NCBI RefSeq assembly: GCF_009933175.1
Contig: NZ_MAEJ01000028.1
Span: forward strand, 28,933 to 92,932
Length of the DNA stretch: 64,000 bases
Reading direction: 5' to 3'
Source: Candidatus Enterococcus huntleyi
Lineage (GTDB): Bacteria > Bacillota > Bacilli > Lactobacillales > Enterococcaceae
In this document: one piece after another, positions 1-9,466 of the stretch
How positions within the stretch are numbered: position 1 is the first letter of the stretch
Layout: each line of letters starts with the position of its first letter
Translations under genes and position numbers: made by a program
Notes under the pieces: model-generated
The model's input: only the letters and a program-made list of their open reading frames with translations
Told to the model about the DNA's origin: nothing
The model's database searches: none

Positions 1-1
1 C

Positions 2-418
2 TATCAGCATATCCCTCAGACACATCAACAGCTGATAAAAGAGGTCCAGGCAAAAGGCTTTGATTTATTGAATGAAGATCAATGGGAATATATCGTAGGT
101 GCCGGAACAAGACGAATTTTCCGTTGGGGGAATGACCTACTTTCTGAGACATCCCCGTGGGCACACGCGGTCAAAGAGCGACGAGAAGGACCAAATATGT
201 TTGGTCTACTAGTGGATACGACAAAATCACGCCACGAGCTGACGCAAGACCCAGCAATTTTAAAATTGGACAGCATTGAAGAAACCGGATGTCCGCTAAT
301 CGATTGTTTACCTTTGTCTAGTTACTATCAATCAGGCCGAACACTTGAGATAGAGGAAATATTACGACCACAAGAGCTACTTTATCGCAAAGTCATTCTA
401 ATTGAGCAGGTTGAGTAA
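2..418 (+). CDS. SUMF1/FGE-like domain protein, C-terminal fragment
   Basis: The reading frame is open from the left edge, so this is the 3' end of a gene that begins outside the window; about 138 residues are visible. The motif WEYIVGAGTRRIFRWGN resembles the sulfatase-modifying-factor (FGE/SUMF1) fold, where a WEYA-x-AGT-x-WG stretch is typical, and PNMFGL further on fits the same fold. Family members range from formylglycine-generating enzymes to non-catalytic or ligand-binding proteins. The visible part has one Cys pair region (TGCPLIDC) but does not prove catalysis. An internal ATG at 68 would give 116 residues, but the upstream frame is open and continues the same domain. Function is uncertain. 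Confidence 0.5.
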   Translation, partial: YQHIPQTHQQLIKEVQAKGFDLLNEDQWEYIVGAGTRRIFRWGNDLLSETSPWAHAVKERREGPNMFGLLVDTTKSRHELTQDPAILKLDSIEETGCPLIDCLPLSSYYQSGRTLEIEEILRPQELLYRKVILIEQVE

Positions 419-422
419 AAAA

Positions 423-451
423 TTGACTTTTAGCCAAGAATTCTTTATACT
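423..451 (+). promoter_or_regulatory. Sigma-A promoter of alaS
   Basis: TTGACT at 423-428 and TATACT at 446-451 are separated by 17 bp. It lies just after the stop of the preceding gene and just before the T-box leader. Confidence 0.75.
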
Positions 452-455
452 CTTA

Positions 456-673
456 AAGTAATGAAAAAGTCATAGTTTTGGGTCGTGTGCATTTACAGAA
501 AGTTTCTTCTAGCTGAGAGAGAAACAGTGCAGCCACAAAATTGCTCCTTTTTCAAATTTGATAGAAATATCAACGCCACTCAGCGTTAACGAGTTTAAGA
601 GGTAATGACAAACATCATTGCAATCAAGGTGGTACCGCGAGTTGATCGTCCTTGAGTGCAAGGGTGTTTTTTT
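456..673 (+). promoter_or_regulatory. T-box leader (tRNA-Ala sensing) upstream of alaS
   Basis: The T-box core AAGGTGGTACCGCG is at 626-639. It is followed by a terminator stem (647-654 with 659-666, two G-U pairs) and seven T residues (667-673). Upstream are several hairpins, including GTTTCT/AGAGAAAC at about 502-525 and AACGC/GCGTT at about 573-588. A GCT at 543-545 is a candidate alanine specifier codon, but I could not place it with certainty. T-box RNAs let uncharged cognate tRNA stabilise the antiterminator, so alaS is predicted to be induced by alanine starvation. Confidence 0.9.
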
Positions 674-724
674 GCGTTTTTTACGAAATTCGCAGTGAAT
701 CGTCAAAAGAAAGTAGGAGAAAAA

Positions 725-3364
725 ATGAAAGAATTAACCAGTAGTCAAGTGCGTCAAATGTATCTTGATTTTTTCAAATCGAAAGGCCATAGCATTGAAC
801 CAAGTGCTTCTTTAGTCCCTGTTAATGACCCGACATTATTGTGGATCAATTCCGGAGTGGCAACACTGAAGAAATATTTTGATGGTTCTGTTGTGCCTGA
901 AAATCCGCGGATCACAAATGCCCAAAAATCAATTCGGACAAACGATATCGAAAACGTTGGAAAAACAGCTCGTCATCATACAATGTTTGAAATGTTAGGG
1001 AATTTCTCAATCGGTGATTATTTCAAAAATGAAGCGATTCATTGGGCCTGGGAATTTTTAACTTCTCCAGAGTGGATGGCTTTTGATCCAGAAAAATTAT
1101 ATGTGACTGTTTATCCAAAAGATACTGAAGCCAAACGAATTTGGCATGAAGAAGTGGGTCTAACCATGGATCATATCGTCGAGATTGAAGACAACTTTTG
1201 GGATATTGGTGCTGGACCTTGTGGACCGGACTCTGAAATTTTCTACGATCGTGGCGAAGCGTTCAATGATGTAGCAGAGGATGATCCAGAAAACTATCCT
1301 GGTGGCGAAAATGAACGTTATCTTGAAATCTGGAACTTAGTCTTCTCAGAATTTAATCATCAAGCAGATGGCTCTTATGAACCATTACCGCATAAAAACA
1401 TTGATACCGGCATGGGCTTAGAACGGATGGTTTCAATCGTCCAAAATGCACCAACTAACTTCGAAACTGATTTATTTATGCCGATTATTCATGAAGTTGA
1501 ACGTTTGAGTGGCAAAGTGACTTATGGTCAATCTGCGCAAACAAATATCTCCTTCAAAGTAATTGCTGACCATATCCGTGCTCTTTCATTTGCAATTGGC
1601 GATGGTGCGCTACCTTCAAACGAAGGCCGTGGCTACGTGTTGCGTCGTTTATTACGTCGTGCAGTGATGCATGGGAAGAAATTAGGCATTGACGAAGCGT
1701 TCCTTTACAAATTAGTACCAGTCGTGGGCAAAATCATGGATAGCTATTATCCAGAAGTCTTAGCACAACTATCATTTATTGAAAAAGTCGTGCGGACAGA
1801 AGAAGAGCGTTTCCACGAAACAATCAATGAAGGCTTAGCTATTTTGACTGACTTAATTACAAAAGTGAAAGCAGCCAACGAGTCAACTTTAAATGGGAAA
1901 GATATCTTCAAATTATATGACACATATGGTTTCCCTGTAGAATTAACTGAAGAAGTTGCGGAAGATGAAGGCTTAACAGTTGATCATGCTGGCTTTGAAA
2001 AAGAAATGCAAGCCCAAAGAGAACGTGCACGTGCAGCTCGTAACACTGAGTTATCAATGGGCGTTCAATCAGCTTTATTGACTGATATCAAAGTTGAAAG
2101 TACCTTTGTCGGCTATACAGAGACTGAACACGAAAGTTCACTGCTTGTCATCGTACAAGATGAAGCGATTCTTGATACAGTTGAAGAAGGCACAGCACAA
2201 TTAATCTTCTCTGAAACACCTTTTTATGCAGAAATGGGTGGACAGGTTGCCGACCAAGGAATTATCTTAAATCAAGCAGAAGAAGTTGTCGCAAAAGTCA
2301 TCGACGTTAAAAAAGCACCGAACGGTCAATTTATGCATAAAGTTGACGTGCTATTGCCATTAAAAGAAGGCTCCATCTACAAATTAATGGTCGATCAATC
2401 GAAACGTAATCGCATTATTAAAAATCATACAGCAACGCATTTGTTGCATAAAGCCTTAAAAGAAGTCTTAGGTAATCATGCGAATCAAGCAGGTTCACTG
2501 GTAGCTCCTGGACATTTACGTTTTGACTTCACTCATTTTGGTCAAGTAACAGCTGAAGAATTGAGTCAGATGGAACGTATCGTCAATGAAAAAATCTGGG
2601 AAGCTATTCCTGTGGTAACCGTTGAAACAGATATTGACACAGCTAAAAACATGGGCGCAATGGCTCTATTTGGTGAAAAATACGGTCATGATGTGCGTGT
2701 CGTAAATGTTGGCGATTGGTCGATTGAACTCTGTGGGGGAATTCATGTCCGTAACACAGAAGACATCGGTATCTTCAAAATTGTTGCTGAATCAGGAATT
2801 GGTGCGGGCGTCCGTCGGATCGAGGCTGTCACAAGTAAAGAAGCTTACGAGTTACTATACAATGAAGAACAACAGCTGAAAGAAGTTGCAGCAATTGTTA
2901 AATCTCCTCAATTAAAAGAGGTCGTAAGTAAGACGGAACAATTGCAACAACAACTGAAAGAAGCGCAAAAAGAAAACGAAAAACTGGCTGGAAAACTAGC
3001 TAATCAACAAGCTGGCGACGTCTTCAAAGCAGTCGAAGAAATCAATGGTGTACGTGTGATTGCCGCAGAAGTTCAAGTTAAAGATATGAATCAATTGCGC
3101 CAATTAGCCGACCAATGGAAACAAAAAGATTTATCTGACGTGCTAGTACTTGCCAATAGCCAAGACGGCAAAGTTAGCTTGCTGACTGCAATGAATAAAG
3201 TTGCTAATGAAAAAGGCTTAAAAGCTGGCGATTTAATCAAAGCAATCGCGCCGAAAGTTGGCGGCGGTGGTGGCGGCCGTCCAGATATGGCTCAAGCCGG
3301 CGGGAAAAATCCTGCAGGCATACCAGATGCTTTAGCTGAAGCGAAAGCTTGGTTAGCAAACTAA
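725..3364 (+). CDS. alaS: Alanine--tRNA ligase
   Basis: Cytoplasmic class II synthetase charging tRNA-Ala, 879 residues, the usual length. The N-terminal catalytic domain has the [16 protein letters not shown] and [13 protein letters not shown] segments. The editing domain carries the zinc-type HTATHLLH motif at about residue 568, with CGGIHV at about 670. The C-Ala domain ends with a glycine-rich stretch ([15 protein letters not shown]) near residue 850, as in the family. The start at 725 is chosen because GTAGGAG lies 7-8 bp upstream and the protein then begins [10 protein letters not shown]; an in-frame start at 656 lies inside the terminator of the T-box and has no such site. Expression is expected to follow the T-box. 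Confidence 0.98.
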   Translation: MKELTSSQVRQMYLDFFKSKGHSIEPSASLVPVNDPTLLWINSGVATLKKYFDGSVVPENPRITNAQKSIRTNDIENVGKTARHHTMFEMLGNFSIGDYFKNEAIHWAWEFLTSPEWMAFDPEKLYVTVYPKDTEAKRIWHEEVGLTMDHIVEIEDNFWDIGAGPCGPDSEIFYDRGEAFNDVAEDDPENYPGGENERYLEIWNLVFSEFNHQADGSYEPLPHKNIDTGMGLERMVSIVQNAPTNFETDLFMPIIHEVERLSGKVTYGQSAQTNISFKVIADHIRALSFAIGDGALPSNEGRGYVLRRLLRRAVMHGKKLGIDEAFLYKLVPVVGKIMDSYYPEVLAQLSFIEKVVRTEEERFHETINEGLAILTDLITKVKAANESTLNGKDIFKLYDTYGFPVELTEEVAEDEGLTVDHAGFEKEMQAQRERARAARNTELSMGVQSALLTDIKVESTFVGYTETEHESSLLVIVQDEAILDTVEEGTAQLIFSETPFYAEMGGQVADQGIILNQAEEVVAKVIDVKKAPNGQFMHKVDVLLPLKEGSIYKLMVDQSKRNRIIKNHTATHLLHKALKEVLGNHANQAGSLVAPGHLRFDFTHFGQVTAEELSQMERIVNEKIWEAIPVVTVETDIDTAKNMGAMALFGEKYGHDVRVVNVGDWSIELCGGIHVRNTEDIGIFKIVAESGIGAGVRRIEAVTSKEAYELLYNEEQQLKEVAAIVKSPQLKEVVSKTEQLQQQLKEAQKENEKLAGKLANQQAGDVFKAVEEINGVRVIAAEVQVKDMNQLRQLADQWKQKDLSDVLVLANSQDGKVSLLTAMNKVANEKGLKAGDLIKAIAPKVGGGGGGRPDMAQAGGKNPAGIPDALAEAKAWLAN

Positions 3365-3377
3365 AAACTCTTTTTAT

Positions 3378-3445
3378 CTAGGGAAATTCAGGTGAATGAA
3401 GGAGCCGTACTTCTTTAATTTACCTGATGACTCCTTAGATTTTTT
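3378..3445 (+). terminator. Terminator-like structured leader between alaS and the ECF gene
   Basis: Outer stem CTAGGGA (3378-3384) pairs with TCCTTAG (3432-3438). After an internal loop, TCAGGT (3388-3393) pairs with ACCTGA (3422-3427). A small GAAG/CTTC stem sits in the 28-nt apical loop. Six T residues follow (3440-3445). It can serve as the alaS terminator, but the two-stem, internal-loop layout is also what a small riboswitch with an attenuator looks like. Confidence 0.6.
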
Positions 3446-3557
3446 CAATATGAAGCAACTTTTTTACGTAATCGCTTATGAAAAGTGAAATAAGTTGACG
3501 AAACGACAATTTATTTTTATCATAAAGCTCATACTTACTAAAAGTAGGAGGAGAAAA

Positions 3558-4154
3558 ATGAAAAGTACAAATAAAACCTTTCGACTTGTTTTGCGGTCAA
3601 TTTTATTAGCAATCATCATTGTTCAAGCGATGGTTCCTTGGCTAGGGTTTATCCCGCTAGGATTCGTTAGCTTGACCATTATTCACGTAACTGTCATTAT
3701 CGCTGCGGTTGTTTTAGGACCAAAAGATGGGATGATTATTGGGCTGTTTTGGGGAATTGCGACGGTCATTCGCGCGTTTGCTATGCCAACGACGCCTTTT
3801 GATACACTCGTCTTTACCAACCCAATCATCTCCGTCGTGCCACGCGTTTTAGTCGGATTGGTTGCCGGCTATGCATTCCACTGGGTTTATAAAAAAAGTC
3901 ACTCAATCACTGGTGGGGCAATCACGGCGGGGATTTTAGGTTCACTCACTAATACGATTTTAGTTTTAGGGTTCATGGGATTATTTTATACCAATGCGAC
4001 AGCGGGTGCTTATGGTGTCGATTCTTCGCTTTTATTTAAAACACTCTTCGGGGTGGCGATTGCCAATGGGATTCCCGAAGCGATTGGTGCGGCGATTATT
4101 ACACCACTCTTAGCTAAAGCCTTGTTCCATGCAACACCGTTAGAACCTAAATAA
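3558..4154 (+). CDS. ECF transporter S component (substrate-binding membrane subunit), possibly PanT-like
   Basis: A 198-residue hydrophobic protein with about six membrane segments. The N-terminal part, with MVPWLGFIPLG and then TIIHVTVIIAAVVLGPKDG, matches energy-coupling-factor S components of the type annotated as pantothenate (PanT) or unassigned. S components bind a vitamin and use the shared EcfA/A'/T module, which is not in this window. The start at 3558 follows AGGAGGAG; an upstream in-frame start at 3495 has no good ribosome site. It stands alone between two terminators. The FIPLG family differs from FolT, ThiT and RibU in its motifs; the substrate is not proven. Confidence 0.75.
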   Translation: MKSTNKTFRLVLRSILLAIIIVQAMVPWLGFIPLGFVSLTIIHVTVIIAAVVLGPKDGMIIGLFWGIATVIRAFAMPTTPFDTLVFTNPIISVVPRVLVGLVAGYAFHWVYKKSHSITGGAITAGILGSLTNTILVLGFMGLFYTNATAGAYGVDSSLLFKTLFGVAIANGIPEAIGAAIITPLLAKALFHATPLEPK

Positions 4155-4158
4155 AAAT

Positions 4159-4214
4159 AAGAACCCTCACTTGAGCGTGCAGTTTCATCACTCAAGCGGG
4201 GGTCTTTCTTTTTT
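4159..4214 (+). terminator. Intrinsic terminator of the ECF gene
   Basis: A long stem pairs AGAACCCTCACTTGAG with CTCAAGCGGGGGTCT with a few mismatches, followed by a T-rich tail. Confidence 0.85.
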
Positions 4215-4394
4215 GTAGCAAGATATTTTTTCGTTTTCCTATCAACCTTTGATTTTCAGAACACTCATTCATTAATTTTCACCGACAACTACGCATCCGT
4301 ATTTCGTTAATGATTTTATATTTACTCTAGCTTTTACCTCATCAATAATTTAAAATATTAGTAAGTAACAATTGAATAGCGAAAGGGGAGTTTT

Positions 4395-4562
4395 ATGACA
4401 GAAGATAAAATCGATATGTTAAGTCGATTTATTTCGGCTTTAGTCTTACTCACAGTAACAATAATAGTCAACGAAATTGCTATCGGGCTTGCACTATCAA
4501 TAATCTGTTATGCCATAAGTAAATACATAGCCAAACAATTCTATCAAAAGAGAACAAAATAA
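4395..4562 (+). CDS. Small two-helix membrane peptide (55 aa)
   Basis: ATG at 4395 follows AAGGGGAG at a good distance. The 55-residue product starts MTEDKIDMLSRF, has two hydrophobic stretches (about residues 12-25 and 28-42) and a basic tail ending KQFYQKRTK. It is flanked by its own terminator at 4565. I do not recognise the family. Layout resembles the orphan peptide at 55524 (similar length, two hydrophobic stretches, basic C-terminus), without clear sequence identity. It could be a small regulatory or toxin-like membrane peptide; no antitoxin RNA is visible. Confidence 0.6.
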   Translation: MTEDKIDMLSRFISALVLLTVTIIVNEIAIGLALSIICYAISKYIAKQFYQKRTK

Positions 4563-4564
4563 AA

Positions 4565-4598
4565 ACAATCTGACTTTCAAAATCGGATTGTTTTTTTT
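4565..4598 (+). terminator. Intrinsic terminator of the small peptide gene
   Basis: ACAATCTGA pairs with TCGGATTGT (9 bp with one G-U), followed by eight T residues. Confidence 0.9.
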
Positions 4599-4743
4599 GC
4601 TTATTCACTTACAGCACTTAGACCCATTTTATTTAAATTTCACCTATAGCATTGCATGGAAATTTCGGATACCCTTAAAGCTTGTTTATTTGTTTTGTAG
4701 CAATTATAATAGACTAATTGACTTTTGAAAGGTGTTCTTAACT

Positions 4744-5910
4744 ATGATTCGTTACTTACTAGGAAAAATTAATCAGCAAACAACTGAAAATTCTTCTGCG
4801 AGAAGAACCAAATCTGGCATTTTAGCTGGGATTCTTGGCTTACTTTCAAACGGACTCTTATTTGCAAGTAAAATAGCGATAGGATTACTCTCAGGCAGTG
4901 TCTCTATCATGGCTGATGCCATCAATAGCTTATCAGATACCGCCTCGTCTATTTTGACTCTTGTTGGTTTTCGGATTGCCGCAAAGCCAGCTGATCGAGA
5001 ACATCCTTATGGTCACGAACGTTTTGAATATATCAGCGGTTTATTTGTCTCAATGATTGTTATTTATGTCGGTTTGCAATTTTTAGATACTTCCTTTCAG
5101 AAAATTTTGCAGCCTGAAAATATCGCACTGTCACCGATTGTCTTTGTCATATTAGTCCTCTCTATAGGCATCAAAATTTGGCAGGGAGCGATGTATAAAA
5201 CAATTGGTCATTCAATTCAATCTAAAACATTGGGTGCAACTGCCCAAGACAGCCTCAATGATGTCTACACGACAGTCGCTGTTTTAGCTTCTGCGCTAGT
5301 AGAATGGGGAACTGGCTGGCGCATCGATGGCTACGTTGGATTCGCTCTGGCACTCTATATCCTTTATAGTGGAATCCAGATGATTAAAGGTTTTGTCGAT
5401 GATCTCTTAGGTAGTCGACCCACGGCAGAAGAAATAGAGGCGATGAAGCAACAGTTATCTGGTAATCATTCGATACTTGGCTATCACGATTTACTGATTC
5501 ATAGTTACGGTCCCAGCAAGCGCTTTGCTTCGGTTCATATTGAAGTCGATGAATCCTGGGATCTCAATGATGCCCATGAGATTATTGATGAGATTGAAAA
5601 GGAGTTCAAGAAAACGTTAGGTGTTGATCTGGTCTGCCATCTCGATCCAGTCGCATTACATGACCGAAACTATACACGTCTTTCGTTAATTCTAAAGGAA
5701 ATATTGGCAAAATTAGATGAAAATATTCGGATGCATGATTTTCGAATCGAAACAGAAGATAACCAGAAGATTTTGCAATTTGATTTGGCTATTCCAGCAA
5801 AACCCAATTACAGTGACAAAGAATTAACACAACTGATTCAATCAAACCTCAAACAACAAATCGGGGAGTATCAACTAGACATTACCTTCGACCATAATTA
5901 TTTACTATAA
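4744..5910 (+). CDS. Cation diffusion facilitator (CDF) family metal exporter
   Basis: A 388-residue integral membrane protein with the CDF layout: about six membrane helices in residues 20-220, then a cytoplasmic ferredoxin-like domain. The metal site of helix 2 is visible as DAINSLSD (residues 58-65), the second as DSLND in helix 5. HPYGHERFEY at about residue 87 is the usual loop. CDF proteins export Zn, Mn, Fe or Co in exchange for protons; DxxxD type sites without the Zn-typical HxxxD suggest Mn or Fe, which is inference. Start 4744 is chosen over an in-frame GTG at 4732 because AAAGG at 4728 has proper spacing only to 4744. A terminator follows. Confidence 0.9.
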   Translation: MIRYLLGKINQQTTENSSARRTKSGILAGILGLLSNGLLFASKIAIGLLSGSVSIMADAINSLSDTASSILTLVGFRIAAKPADREHPYGHERFEYISGLFVSMIVIYVGLQFLDTSFQKILQPENIALSPIVFVILVLSIGIKIWQGAMYKTIGHSIQSKTLGATAQDSLNDVYTTVAVLASALVEWGTGWRIDGYVGFALALYILYSGIQMIKGFVDDLLGSRPTAEEIEAMKQQLSGNHSILGYHDLLIHSYGPSKRFASVHIEVDESWDLNDAHEIIDEIEKEFKKTLGVDLVCHLDPVALHDRNYTRLSLILKEILAKLDENIRMHDFRIETEDNQKILQFDLAIPAKPNYSDKELTQLIQSNLKQQIGEYQLDITFDHNYLL

Positions 5911-5917
5911 AAAATGT

Positions 5918-5960
5918 GCAAAAAATACGAGTAACCCCAGAGGGCAGCTCGTATTTTTGC
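5918..5960. terminator. Bidirectional terminator between the CDF and RNase H genes
   Basis: GCAAAAAATACGAG pairs with CTCGTATTTTTGC around a 16-nt loop. The A-rich and T-rich flanks let it work for both converging genes. Confidence 0.85.
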
Positions 5961-5965
5961 TTATA

Positions 5966-6400
5966 TTATTTTGGTTTCTGATTTTTCTGTCTTTTTTTGT
6001 TTCCTTTTAAGGCTTTTTGTAATCCTTGTCGAGCTAGATTATCCGCGCCTTTATTCTTACCTTCAGGAATCCACTGGATGAGTAACAGAGAAAATTGCTC
6101 TGCCAATGCCTGGAATTGTTCTAGATAGGGAACAAAGAGGGGATTCCCTGTGTAATTTTTGTCGATTGTCTGAACAACAACTTTACTATCAGAATAGATC
6201 GTGATTGTTTCATCTTGCCACTCTTCCTCTAACAATACATGCAAGGCTGTCAGTAAAATTTCAAATTCCGCTTGGTGATTGGTCAGTTCAGAAAATGCGT
6301 AAGTATATTGTTTGTAAATTTCTTCACTTGTTATCATCAGTCCACCACCACTTGGACCAGGATTTCCCTTTGTTGAGGCATCTATAAATACTTTAATCAT
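5966..6400 (-). CDS. RNase HI family protein
   Basis: A 144-residue reverse-strand protein with an RNase H fold. The acidic residues of the active site are visible: D7 in FIDASTKGNPGPSG, E45 in NHQAEFE, D71 in IYSDSK and the aspartate in GADNLAR near the C-terminus. It likely cuts RNA in RNA-DNA hybrids. The C-terminal tail is lysine-rich (KALKGNKKRQKNQK). The start at 6400 is preceded by AAAGGTG; a longer in-frame start exists at 6457 but lacks a ribosome site. It is closer to the short YpdQ/RnhA-like class than to RNase HII/HIII. Confidence 0.88.
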   Translation of the reverse strand: MIKVFIDASTKGNPGPSGGGLMITSEEIYKQYTYAFSELTNHQAEFEILLTALHVLLEEEWQDETITIYSDSKVVVQTIDKNYTGNPLFVPYLEQFQALAEQFSLLLIQWIPEGKNKGADNLARQGLQKALKGNKKRQKNQKPK

Positions 6401-6487
6401 ACATTCACCTTTTCCTAATAAAAAAAAATGTGGTAAGATAAGTATAACATTAAACAAGTAGTTTTTTTAACTAGAGAGGATATATCT

Positions 6488-6925
6488 ATGAAACGTATGT
6501 ATTATCATTGGCAACCAGAGCTGTCCACGACTATGATTTATTGGTCTGGCACGATGATGATTGGCTTTTTTAGTTTAATTCTTTCTTTGGAATACACTCG
6601 TCCCTATTGGCTTAGCAACACAGTTTTAGTTATTTTTTTCTTTTTCGTGTATCTCGGTTGGCGTCGGTCGCTCTGTCTAACGGATACTCATTTAGAGATT
6701 AGATACGCTTCTTTTTGGAAAGTCAAAAAAGTGCTCTATGAGGAAATTGAGTGGATCAAAGAAGGGCCTAAAGGCATCGAACTGAAGACAAAAATAACAC
6801 CTGAACCGGTGCTTTTTAACATGAGACGGAAAACAAAAGAAAAATTTATAAAAAACTTAACAGCTAAACAAACAACCATACACATCTTTTATGATGACAC
6901 ATTAAAGATGTCAAAAGAGGAATAG
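6488..6925 (+). CDS. ebsA: EbsA-like membrane protein
   Basis: A 145-residue protein starting MKRMYYHWQPELSTTMIYWSG. It has two membrane helices (about residues 17-34 and 42-58) and a soluble C-terminal half that resembles a small PH-like beta domain. The HWQPE...YWS start is characteristic of the enterococcal EbsA family, named after a locus linked to aggregation-substance binding in Enterococcus faecalis. The molecular function is unproven. RBS AGAGAGGA is 8 bp upstream of ATG. A terminator follows directly, so it is monocistronic. Confidence 0.7.
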   Translation: MKRMYYHWQPELSTTMIYWSGTMMIGFFSLILSLEYTRPYWLSNTVLVIFFFFVYLGWRRSLCLTDTHLEIRYASFWKVKKVLYEEIEWIKEGPKGIELKTKITPEPVLFNMRRKTKEKFIKNLTAKQTTIHIFYDDTLKMSKEE

Positions 6926-6933
6926 GATTAAAA

Positions 6934-6963
6934 AGTAGTTCAACTAATGAGCTGCTTTTTTTT
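6934..6963 (+). terminator. Intrinsic terminator of ebsA
   Basis: AGTAGTTC pairs with GAGCTGCT (two G-U pairs) around a 7-nt loop, then a T tract. Confidence 0.8.
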
Positions 6964-7103
6964 ATTTAACGATTGCTCACTACCGAAAAATAGGGGATGT
7001 CGCACAATGAAAGGAAGAAAAGCTACAAGTAGTCAATTCGCTGACTTTTTTAATGAACTGAACGAGCGGCGACTTTTTTTAGCAGTAGCGATTTCTCTAA
7101 TAA

Positions 7104-7143
7104 AGAAAATAAAAAACCAATCAAAGCCTCAGCCTTGATTGGT
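7104..7143 (-). terminator. Terminator of the cold-shock gene
   Basis: ACCAATCAA/TTGATTGGT is a perfect 9-bp stem (7116-7124 with 7135-7143). On the reverse strand it is followed by a T-rich run (complement of 7104-7115). Confidence 0.85.
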
Positions 7144-7188
7144 GTCGATCTCTAAATAATCCTTAACTAAATAAAAAATACTGAACAG

Positions 7189-7413
7189 TTACTCTCGTTC
7201 GTTTGTAATTTTTCGGACATGAGCAGCTTGGGTCCCTCTGTTTCCTTCAACAACATCGAATTCTACAGCCTGATTATCTTCCAAGTTCTTGAAACCTTCT
7301 TCTTCAATAGCAGTAAAGTGAACAAATATTTCCTCCACTTCATTATACAGGATAAAGCCATATCCTTTTCGACTATCAAACCATTTCACGATTCCTTTGG
7401 CCAAATCACTCAC
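7189..7413 (-). CDS. Cold-shock-domain protein (CspA family)
   Basis: A 74-residue single cold-shock domain. Nucleic-acid binding motifs are present: RNP1 as KGYGFI (residues 16-21) and RNP2 as IFVHFTAI (residues 29-36). The start GIVKWFDSRKGYGF is canonical, but the rest (ILYNEVEEIFVHFTAI, acidic middle) is more divergent than the main Csp proteins. It binds single-stranded RNA or DNA and may act as an RNA chaperone. It has its own promoter and terminator, typical for csp genes. The 5' leader is short, so no long cold-sensing leader is evident. Confidence 0.92.
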   Translation of the reverse strand: MSDLAKGIVKWFDSRKGYGFILYNEVEEIFVHFTAIEEEGFKNLEDNQAVEFDVVEGNRGTQAAHVRKITNERE

Positions 7414-7444
7414 GACCTTTCTACTTACTTATGGAACTAGCCTA

Positions 7445-7473
7445 ATTATAATCATGAATTAGAAACACGTCAA
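7445..7473 (-). promoter_or_regulatory. Promoter of the cold-shock gene
   Basis: On the reverse strand TTGACG (7473-7468) and TATAAT (7450-7445) are 17 bp apart, about 30 bp upstream of the start codon. Confidence 0.75.
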
Positions 7474-7590
7474 ATTTATTTGGATTTCCAGATTTTTTTA
7501 GTGATTTCCATGGATAAAACAAGTATAATGTAAATATTCTTAACGAATATGGTTGTTATCATTAAAAAAGTTCGTAATTTGGAGGGTGTC

Positions 7591-9261
7591 ATGAAAACAG
7601 ATATAGAAATTTCTCAATCTATCGACCTTAAACCAATTAAGGAAATCGCAGAGAAGCTAGGTTTAAAAGAAAATGATTTAGAATTATACGGGAATTATAA
7701 AGCAAAAATCAATTTTTCTAAAATTCAAGAAGTGGAAACGAATCAAAACGGGCATTTAATTTTAGTGACTTCTATTAATCCAACACCTGCTGGCGAAGGA
7801 AAATCGACCGTCACGATTGGCTTAGGCGATGCCTTAAATGCACTAGGCAAGAAGACTGTGATTGCTTTACGTGAACCTTCATTAGGCCCTGTTATGGGAA
7901 TCAAAGGTGGCGCAACGGGTGGCGGTTATGCCCAAGTCTTACCTATGGAAGATATTAATTTACATTTTACCGGAGATATGCACGCGATTACGACTGCCAA
8001 CAATGCGCTTGCTGCTCTTTTAGATAATCATATTCAACAAGGCAATGAACTCGGAATTGATACCCGTCGTATTATTTGGAAACGCGTGGTTGACTTAAAT
8101 GATCGCGCATTGCGTCATGTGGTAGTTGGTTTAGGTGGGCCAATGCAAGGTGTGCCTAGAGAAGATGGCTTTGATATTACGGTAGCCAGTGAGATTATGG
8201 CAATTTTATGTTTAGCTACCGATATCGAAAACTTGAAAGCGCGTCTATCAAACATTGTTATTGCTTATACTTATGAAAAAACACCTGTCACAGTAGGTGA
8301 TTTAAAGGTTGAAGGAGCTTTAGCCTTAATTTTGAAAGAAGCCATCAAACCGAATCTTGTGCAAACTATTTATGGCACGCCAGCTTTTGTCCATGGTGGA
8401 CCGTTTGCTAATATTGCGCATGGTTGTAACAGTGTTTTGGCAACAAAAACAGCTTTAAAACTTGGTGATTATGTGGTGACAGAAGCGGGCTTTGGTGCCG
8501 ATTTAGGTGCGGAGAAGTTCTTAGACATTAAAGTGCCTAATTTGAAAAAAGCACCTGATGCGATTGTGATTGTAGCGACGATTCGTGCCTTAAAAATGCA
8601 TGGTGGCGTTCAAAAAGCACAGTTAAATGAAGAAAATATTCCAGCCTTAAAAGCAGGCTACAGTAATTTGAAAAAACATATTGAAAATATGCAAAGCTAT
8701 GGCATTCCAGTGGTTGTCGCGATTAATGAATTCGTGACGGATACCAAAGCTGAAATTGCGGAACTCTCAGCTCTTTGTGAAGCTCAAGGGGTGATTGTTG
8801 AGACAGCTAGTGTCTGGGAACATGGGGCAGAAGGCGGCAAGGCGCTTGCTGAAACAGTGGCGAAGGTCATTGAAGAAGAAGACGCTAATTATCATTCAAT
8901 CTATCCGATTGGCGCATCGCTAGAAGAAAAAATTCGAACGATTGTCACTAAAATTTATGGTGGATCAGACGTGAGCTTTAGCCAAAAAGCCATCAATCAA
9001 ATGAAAACTTTTGAAGATTACGGTTGGGATCGTCTCCCTGTCTGCATGGCTAAAACACAATATTCATTATCCGACAATCCTAAAGCTTTAGGTGCACCAA
9101 CTGATTTCACCGTCACTATTCGTGAACTAGTACCAAAAGTCGGAGCAGGCTTTATCGTTGCCTTAACAAGCGATGTAATGACGATGCCAGGCTTACCGAA
9201 GCAACCAGCAGCACTAAATATGGATGTCCTAGCAGACGGCACCGCAGTCGGACTGTTCTAA
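7591..9261 (+). CDS. fhs: Formate--tetrahydrofolate ligase
   Basis: A 556-residue cytoplasmic enzyme, exactly the usual family length. It makes 10-formyl-THF from formate, THF and ATP, feeding purine synthesis and formyl-Met-tRNA. The P-loop-like TPAGEGKST is at about residues 64-72, followed by [22 protein letters not shown], a family hallmark. The start at 7591 follows TTGGAGGG; the longer in-frame start at 7549 has no such site. TATAAT at about 7525 is the likely -10 element. It is monocistronic, with a terminator right after. No formate-producing gene is in the window. Confidence 0.97.
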   Translation: MKTDIEISQSIDLKPIKEIAEKLGLKENDLELYGNYKAKINFSKIQEVETNQNGHLILVTSINPTPAGEGKSTVTIGLGDALNALGKKTVIALREPSLGPVMGIKGGATGGGYAQVLPMEDINLHFTGDMHAITTANNALAALLDNHIQQGNELGIDTRRIIWKRVVDLNDRALRHVVVGLGGPMQGVPREDGFDITVASEIMAILCLATDIENLKARLSNIVIAYTYEKTPVTVGDLKVEGALALILKEAIKPNLVQTIYGTPAFVHGGPFANIAHGCNSVLATKTALKLGDYVVTEAGFGADLGAEKFLDIKVPNLKKAPDAIVIVATIRALKMHGGVQKAQLNEENIPALKAGYSNLKKHIENMQSYGIPVVVAINEFVTDTKAEIAELSALCEAQGVIVETASVWEHGAEGGKALAETVAKVIEEEDANYHSIYPIGASLEEKIRTIVTKIYGGSDVSFSQKAINQMKTFEDYGWDRLPVCMAKTQYSLSDNPKALGAPTDFTVTIRELVPKVGAGFIVALTSDVMTMPGLPKQPAALNMDVLADGTAVGLF

Positions 9262-9286
9262 ATTTATTTAGCAAGATGTATAGAAA

Positions 9287-9330
9287 GAAGAAATCAGCTT
9301 AGCCTTAAATGGTTTAGCTGATTTCTTTTT
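9287..9330 (+). terminator. Intrinsic terminator of fhs
   Basis: AGAAATCAGCT...AGCC pairs with GGTTTAGCTGATTTCT and is followed by a T tract. Confidence 0.9.
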
Positions 9331-9417
9331 ACTGAAATATATCTCACAGGATTCAACTAAATCTTTAGTATATTACTATTTTCAAAGGTTTATAAATGAT
9401 TATAAGATGAATTGTTG

Positions 9418-9466
9418 AAAAAAATAAAGAGCTCTTTACCATAAAGGTGAAGGGCTCTTTATTTTT
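9418..9466. terminator. Terminator at the 3' end of the XRE regulator gene
   Basis: AAATAAAGAGCTCTTTACC pairs with GGTGAAGGGCTCTTTATTT with two internal mismatches. It overlaps the stop codon of the reverse-strand gene and has a T-run on both strands. Confidence 0.8.

Noticed and set aside
656..724. Longer alaS start at 656
   Set aside because: It begins inside the T-box terminator and lacks a ribosome site; 725 gives the normal N-terminus.
3378..3445. THF (folate) riboswitch before the ECF gene
   Set aside because: GGTGAATG occurs, but the GUUAA element and the paired arms I remember for the THF class are not there, and the ECF protein is not of the FolT type.
7007..7138. Possible 43-aa ORF starting MKGRKATSSQFADFF
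   Set aside because: A weak ribosome-like AGGGGA precedes it, but the end runs into the terminator of the cold-shock gene and no family or conserved context supports it.
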